Positions 47,489 to 50,925 of a stretch of DNA of 50,925 bases are shown in pieces. Origin of the DNA: a virus; the IMG/VR virus record IMGVR_UViG_3300025806_000037, positions 1 through 50,925 of that record. One strand, given 5' to 3'. Made by a program: the position numbers and the translations under genes. Below the pieces are notes generated by a model. That model was not told the origin of the DNA. It made no database searches and was given only the letters and a program-made list of their open reading frames with translations. Positions within the stretch are counted from its first letter, which is position 1. Each line of letters opens with the position of its first letter.

Positions 47489-47770
47489 TTAACGACGCGC
47501 GTAAATGTAAACATCAAGTGAAGAAGCATTGGCAAGGCCACCAACAACATTGCCACCGTGGTCAAAACCAACAGTGCTTGTGTGGCCAGTCCAGAAGTTA
47601 GTAATTGTCTTTTTAGTTATAGGCTTACGGCCGCGAACGCAAACACGTTGTTGTTTTAAAGATCTTTTATTTGCGGCAGTAACACGTGCGCGGATTTTGG
47701 CAAGTATTGCCATGTCGTCAGTTGAAGTTGGGTCAAGAGTGGTGATATAAGCGTTTGAGCGAGTAGTCAT
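47489..47770 (-). CDS. hypothetical basic protein
   Basis: With ATG 47770 the product has 93 residues (MTTRSNAYITTLDPTSTDD), Arg/Lys-rich in the middle (KRSLKQQRVCVRGRKPITKK) and Gly-rich at the end. No domain recognised. An upstream alternative start would lie within the leader of the conserved promoter cassette and is unlikely. Function unknown. Confidence 0.65.
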   Translation of the reverse strand: MTTRSNAYITTLDPTSTDDMAILAKIRARVTAANKRSLKQQRVCVRGRKPITKKTITNFWTGHTSTVGFDHGGNVVGGLANASSLDVYIYARR

Positions 47771-47811
47771 AATATAATATTTCCAAATAGTTGTTATCAA
47801 TTTATGGTACT

Positions 47812-47840
47812 ATTATATCAAGTATTGACTTCCATGTCAA
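47812..47840 (-). promoter_or_regulatory. early sigma70 promoter
   Basis: TTGACA, 17 bases, TATAAT on the minus strand, TTGACATGGAAGTCAA again an inverted repeat; leader GTACCATAAATTGATAACAA is shared with 9702-9730. Confidence 0.9.
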
Positions 47841-47869
47841 TAAGTTTATTAGAACTTAAAAGAATATGG

Positions 47870-48289
47870 CTATATCTTAGTGAACAAACCGTGATTACCT
47901 TCATGCGATGGTGCAGTCCAATCATAACCGTGCGATTCCATTGTCGGCTTTATCAAATCAGGAAGACCAAGTGCGTTAGGTCGCGTAGCTTTCTGACCAA
48001 CTTCTTTTGCCATATTGGCTTTAAGAACTCTGTCCCAAGCTTTGTATGGGTCGATAGCGAACGCATCAAGCGTACCAATTGCGACAACACACAAATCAAT
48101 CAAACCGTCTACAAGCTCTTCAGCATCTTTTGCTTCAAGCGCGGCATATGTTTCATTAAGTTCTTCTTCTAAAAACATGATACGAAACGCCAAAAACTCT
48201 TTAAGTTTCTCAGGATTGTTTGCTACCCAACCGCGAACTTTATATTTCTCGTGCATTTCAGCAATGTCTTTACACCAATCTTTACTCAT
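47870..48289 (-). CDS. MazG-like all-alpha nucleotide pyrophosphohydrolase
   Basis: A 139-residue helical enzyme: RIMFLEEELNETYAALEAKD and AEELVDGLIDLCVVAIGTLD provide the ExxE...ExxD metal site of the MazG/dUTPase-like NTP-PPase family, and AWDRVLKANMAKEVG is the usual following helix. It hydrolyses NTPs or dNTPs to monophosphates; in a phage with modified cytosine it could remove dCTP or dUTP. Substrate inferred only. Confidence 0.82.
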   Translation of the reverse strand: MSKDWCKDIAEMHEKYKVRGWVANNPEKLKEFLAFRIMFLEEELNETYAALEAKDAEELVDGLIDLCVVAIGTLDAFAIDPYKAWDRVLKANMAKEVGQKATRPNALGLPDLIKPTMESHGYDWTAPSHEGNHGLFTKI

Positions 48290-48352
48290 TTAATACTCCA
48301 ATAATTAATTAAAAGTTGAGGGAGACGGTCATTATAACCCTTATCCTCATTA

Positions 48353-48505
48353 TCAGCATACTGTACACATATGACTTACAATCTCAGTCCTAAACGGCCA
48401 TCTCCACAGATTCAGACCAATCTCTGTGGCATTTTCTCGCAGTGTGCTTACCTCAACTAAGGGAACATCACGTCCGAAGATAGCGATTGGCTTTACCTTA
48501 GACAA
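48353..48505 (-). CDS. possible 50-residue protein with TTG start
   Basis: An open frame from TTG 48505 reads MSKVKPIAIFGRDVPLVEVS then TLRENATEIGLNLWRWP and ends ...CTVC. Protein-like composition and even codon use argue for a gene, but there is no ATG and no clear ribosome site, and a CCACAGA/TCTGTGG inverted repeat runs through it. It fills most of an otherwise empty gap. Confidence 0.35.
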   Translation of the reverse strand: MSKVKPIAIFGRDVPLVEVSTLRENATEIGLNLWRWPFRTEIVSHMCTVC

Positions 48506-48528
48506 AGTCGGTAGCAGGAGAGGCTCTC

Positions 48529-48666
48529 TTAAGCTTTTTTAGGTTTAGGCTTGTAATTGTCGCCTGCGTTATTACGGTCACCCCAAAAGTGAGTATTGAA
48601 AACATACTCATATGCTGCCTGAGGATCTGCCTGCCAGTTTCTTACTTTCTTGTTACTTTCACTCAT
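48529..48666 (-). CDS. 45-residue hypothetical protein
   Basis: ATG 48666, preceded by GGAGAAGTAAAT, encodes MSESNKKVRNWQADPQAAYE and a Lys/Pro-rich end (YKPKPKKA). Basic, no family recognised. Follows the promoter at 48695-48723. Function unknown. Confidence 0.6.
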   Translation of the reverse strand: MSESNKKVRNWQADPQAAYEYVFNTHFWGDRNNAGDNYKPKPKKA

Positions 48667-48694
48667 ATTTACTTCTCCAGTTTATTGTAGATCT

Positions 48695-48723
48695 ATTATA
48701 TCAAAGTTTCTCGTTAATGTCAA
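48695..48723 (-). promoter_or_regulatory. early sigma70 promoter at the end of the ligase gene
   Basis: TTGACA, 17 bases, TATAAT on the minus strand. The -35 and spacer lie in the last codons of the DNA ligase gene. Confidence 0.87.
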
Positions 48724-50026
48724 ATCCACGGAAGGTTTTAAACCGTGGGAACCGTAAACTATTTGTTCCATTACTGTTTTGAGACACAGCGTCTGCTTTT
48801 ATTTCGACAAGTTGACCAATGACTTTTGATTGGTCAGCCCATATGTCTTTACGCATTTCATCAGTTAATCCTGAACCAACGTTTACAGTAATCGCTACGC
48901 CATCGTCAACTCCTTCACAAACCAATGCTCCTGTTGAACCAACGTACTTTCCAGTACCTTCTTCGATTGCAATAACTTTAAGCGTAACTTCAATGAATGG
49001 TTTAATCTTCAACCAATCTTTATTACGTTTGCATGTATATGGAGATTGAGGATCTTTTAACATTAGACCTTCGTATCCGCCATCAATCGCTTCTTTATTC
49101 AATTGTTTGAATGATGCAAGTCCTTCTTCAGTATCGAAGTCGACAACTTTATGAGAGCAAGCACGAATAATTCTATCGTTAAAGAAATCAGCATAAGTGG
49201 TCAGTGTTTCTTTACGAACAATATTACTCCTGGGATAAAAACCAGTTTTGAAGTCTTCAAGCGGTAAACAATCGAATACATGAAGAACTGCATCATCAGT
49301 TTGAACATCAGACTTACGACGTACTTGAGTCATTAAATCATTGAATGAACTTGACATAATTTCGCCATCAAATACCATTGCTTCAGCAATATGTGGAGCA
49401 ACCTTTGCTTCAAACCATTCGCGAACCTTAACAAAGTTATCAAGACGTTTTCCGTTCCGACTATACATTTCTGTTCTATCCGGGCGAACAATAGTGATAA
49501 CACGTACACCATCAAGTTTTACTTCAACAAGTTTAGTACCAGTGATAGCTTTTTCTTTAGCGCCGTCCTTTGCAAGTTGACAACTAAATACTGGAATCAT
49601 AGCATCTTTATTAGCTTTCTTTGCAACGTTATTCCATGTCGATACATTGACTCCGCAGCGCATGTCACGTGAAAGAATCCGTCTAAAGAAACCGACCCAA
49701 TGATATTCTGAGCATTGAGTATTAGCAAATACATCAAGCGCGTCAAGTGCATTATGACCAGTCAATTCACGATTTTTCAGATTGCGAGCAACAGCACAAA
49801 ACCGAGAATAAGTGCTTTCGCAACTTTTACCGTCTTTACCATAAGGCAGCTTTTTGACACCATATGTCGTATATGTATCAAGCGCAGCTTTAAAACCGTC
49901 AATGAATACTTCAGCCCAAGGCTCAGTCGAAGACAAAACCTTTGTCAATATCGCTTCTTTTTCAAGACGCTTTGTTGTCGACTCAAGAGCCTTTATGGTT
50001 TTAACTACATTATCAAGATTAAGCAT
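48701..50026 (-). CDS. 30: ATP-dependent DNA ligase (gp30)
   Basis: A 441-residue ligase sealing nicks in replication and repair. Motif I is VEVKLDGVRV with K170, the RxG follows at MYSRNGKRL, motif III MVFDGEIM, motif IV GYEGLMLKD and motif V WLKIKPF; an OB-fold ends the chain. Length is close to T4 gp30 (487). Seven-base overlap with the upstream gene. Present besides the ligase-like protein at 30994-31890. Confidence 0.94.
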   Translation of the reverse strand: MLNLDNVVKTIKALESTTKRLEKEAILTKVLSSTEPWAEVFIDGFKAALDTYTTYGVKKLPYGKDGKSCESTYSRFCAVARNLKNRELTGHNALDALDVFANTQCSEYHWVGFFRRILSRDMRCGVNVSTWNNVAKKANKDAMIPVFSCQLAKDGAKEKAITGTKLVEVKLDGVRVITIVRPDRTEMYSRNGKRLDNFVKVREWFEAKVAPHIAEAMVFDGEIMSSSFNDLMTQVRRKSDVQTDDAVLHVFDCLPLEDFKTGFYPRSNIVRKETLTTYADFFNDRIIRACSHKVVDFDTEEGLASFKQLNKEAIDGGYEGLMLKDPQSPYTCKRNKDWLKIKPFIEVTLKVIAIEEGTGKYVGSTGALVCEGVDDGVAITVNVGSGLTDEMRKDIWADQSKVIGQLVEIKADAVSQNSNGTNSLRFPRFKTFRGFDINEKL

Positions 50027-50438
50027 TTATTGAATCCTTAAGGTTTTGTACTTCAAGAACTAACAAATCAACGTCAGTATTCTTGAATCTATTGAAAGTC
50101 GCGAATTCTTTATCGCTTAAACCGATTGTACCTTTGCCTTGAAATGAAGCAATAGTTCTGATTAATTCAAGCGCATCGCTTCGAAAATACACAGTATAAG
50201 ATTCATCAAGATCAGTGTAAGACAATATGCCAATAAGATCGTTATCTTCAATGATAAACTCTACGTCTTCAGCATATGGTGATATCATTTTAGTGGTAGT
50301 AAACAATCCGAAGAATGATTTTGTTACAACTGCTTCTTCATGATTGCCTAAAGCAACTAGTGGGTTAACGACATCAGTGATGTATGTTTTGGTTTTTTCG
50401 ATAAGATCTTCGGTAACGATAGTAGTGATAAATGCCAT
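50019..50438 (-). CDS. hypothetical protein
   Basis: A 139-residue acidic protein (MAFITTIVTEDLIEKTKTYI), mixed alpha/beta, with VEFIIEDNDLIGILSYTDLD in the middle; no family recognised. First gene of the ligase operon, promoter at 50475-50503. Function unknown. Confidence 0.7.
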   Translation of the reverse strand: MAFITTIVTEDLIEKTKTYITDVVNPLVALGNHEEAVVTKSFFGLFTTTKMISPYAEDVEFIIEDNDLIGILSYTDLDESYTVYFRSDALELIRTIASFQGKGTIGLSDKEFATFNRFKNTDVDLLVLEVQNLKDSINA

Positions 50439-50474
50439 AATGTATTTTTATTCCTTAACTCAATTTGTAGATCT

Positions 50475-50503
50475 ATTATATCAATTTTGGTTTGACTTGT
50501 CAA
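50475..50503 (-). promoter_or_regulatory. early sigma70 promoter of the ligase operon
   Basis: TTGACA, 17 bases, TATAAT on the minus strand, AGATCTACAAATTGAG leader and AAGGAA. The TTGACA lies just left of the stop of the 50509 gene. Confidence 0.9.
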
Positions 50504-50508
50504 CAACT

Positions 50509-50727
50509 TTATCTATATAAATTCACATAATTACCAAAATGTTTATCGAAAGTTTGAATAAGATCTTCGTAGTCGCCAGCAGTTAATTCAGCGTGTATTG
50601 CATCATAGTCAAGAGCGTATTTCTGACATAAGTATCTAGCGCAGCTTAATAGACAATAAGCATTGCCGTCAGGACCGTCTAGGTTTATTTCGATTTTTGG
50701 GCTTTGAGCTTTAGCAAGTATAGTCAT
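50509..50727 (-). CDS. small conserved phage protein
   Basis: Seventy-two residues: PKIEINLDGPDGNAYCLLSC, then AELTAGDYEDLIQTFDKHFG. These two blocks mark a small family of unknown function spread through large tailed phages. Single gene between two promoter cassettes. Confidence 0.75.
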   Translation of the reverse strand: MTILAKAQSPKIEINLDGPDGNAYCLLSCARYLCQKYALDYDAIHAELTAGDYEDLIQTFDKHFGNYVNLYR

Positions 50728-50765
50728 AATGTATTTCCGTTAGGTTGTTATCAATTTATGGTACT

Positions 50766-50794
50766 ATTATATCAAACAGTTCGACTAATGTATA
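50766..50794 (-). promoter_or_regulatory. early promoter, TATACA class
   Basis: TATACA, 17 bases, TATAAT on the minus strand; leader GTACCATAAATTGATAACAA; directly downstream of the polymerase end. Confidence 0.8.
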
Positions 50795-50831
50795 TAGTTT
50801 TTTATAGAACTGTTTGATATATGGATATACC

Positions 50832-50925
50832 TTAACCGAAGAAATCCTCCAAACTCGACTGCTCTTCAACTGACCAACCGATAGCCTTAAGTACAGGTTC
50901 AATTGGATCTATAAAGGTTTTACTG
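50832..50925 (-). CDS. 43: DNA polymerase gp43, C-terminal end only
   Basis: Thirty codons enter from the right edge: [20 protein letters not shown] and then [10 protein letters not shown]-stop. This resembles the T4 gp43 end (KTFIKPL... ASLFDMFDF), whose last residues bind the sliding clamp. Only the tail is visible, so the call relies on this short match and on genome type. Confidence 0.6.
   Translation of the reverse strand, partial: SKTFIDPIEPVLKAIGWSVEEQSSLEDFFG

Noticed and set aside
1-50925. tRNA genes
   Set aside because: No cloverleaf with a TTC-type T arm and acceptor pairing was noticed by eye on either strand; a tRNA search program would settle this.

Overview
The window is a stretch of the genome of a T4-type lytic phage (class Caudoviricetes). 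Almost every gene lies on the minus strand, gaps are tiny, and many neighbours overlap by 1-11 bases. Homologues of T4 rnh, nrdA, nrdB, nrdC-like glutaredoxin, pseT, td, frd, cd, gene 42 (dCMP hydroxymethylase), gene 41 helicase, uvsX, gene 30 ligase and the last 30 residues of gene 43 polymerase are all recognisable. The DNA is AT-rich and the accessory genes (DUF3718-like secreted protein, SLT lysin, FmdB-like proteins) suggest a marine gammaproteobacterial host; the host is inferred, not proven. No tRNA, CRISPR or integrase was seen.

Layout, left to right. 1-8.4 kb: end of a PD-(D/E)XK exonuclease, FmdB-like small proteins, a nucleotidase-like HAD, PseT kinase/phosphatase, an orphan response-regulator receiver domain, small unknowns, and a serine hydroxymethyltransferase. 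8.4-16 kb: alpha/beta hydrolase, small membrane peptides, an SLT lysin with holin, a macro-like protein, a metallophosphoesterase, RNase H and a GIY-YIG protein. 16-21.5 kb: ribonucleotide reductase operon, in which nrdA is broken into two genes by a split intein with a free-standing GIY-YIG homing endonuclease between the halves, plus an Acb1-type anti-CBASS enzyme. 22-33.3 kb: a late-gene block (GTA-type holin, structural-like small proteins, then enzymes carrying N-terminal capsid-targeting-like peptides: NMNAT-like nucleotidyltransferase, a 1398-residue protein with a PARP-type domain, a very basic protein, a pol-beta-type nucleotidyltransferase and a ligase-like enzyme). 33.3-40.9 kb: pentapeptide-repeat protein, small unknowns, td, frd, gene 41, uvsX and an archaeo-eukaryotic-type primase. 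41-47 kb: a base-modification locus (C5-methyltransferase, beta-glucosyltransferase-like enzyme, sugar-1-phosphate nucleotidyltransferase/kinase fusion, HAD phosphatase, dCMP deaminase, dCMP hydroxymethylase). 47-50.9 kb: MazG-like pyrophosphohydrolase, DNA ligase, small genes, polymerase C-terminus.

Regulation is unusually legible. More than twenty consensus sigma70 promoters (TTGACA or TATACA, 17 bp, TATAAT) point leftwards, mostly in a stereotyped cassette: AT-rich stem-loop with T run, the element GTTCTAATAAAG, promoter, conserved leader, start codon. This resembles the early promoter/stem-loop (PeSL) cassettes known in T4-type phages. A second class, TATAAATA, matches the T4 late promoter and lies in front of the late/capsid-protein genes. 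In four places the late promoter lies inside or just at the edge of an RNA structure that would block the ribosome-binding site on early read-through RNA but be absent from late RNA.

The metabolic genes form one scheme: NrdAB/glutaredoxin make dNDPs, MazG-like trimming and dCMP deaminase feed dUMP, td and gene 42 both consume methylene-tetrahydrofolate, frd and the phage SHMT regenerate it, and the glycosyltransferase with its own nucleotide-sugar genes probably decorates hydroxymethylcytosine in DNA. The two boldest candidates for new biology are this sugar-modification locus and the set of putatively capsid-packaged enzymes including a PARP-like ADP-ribosyltransferase.
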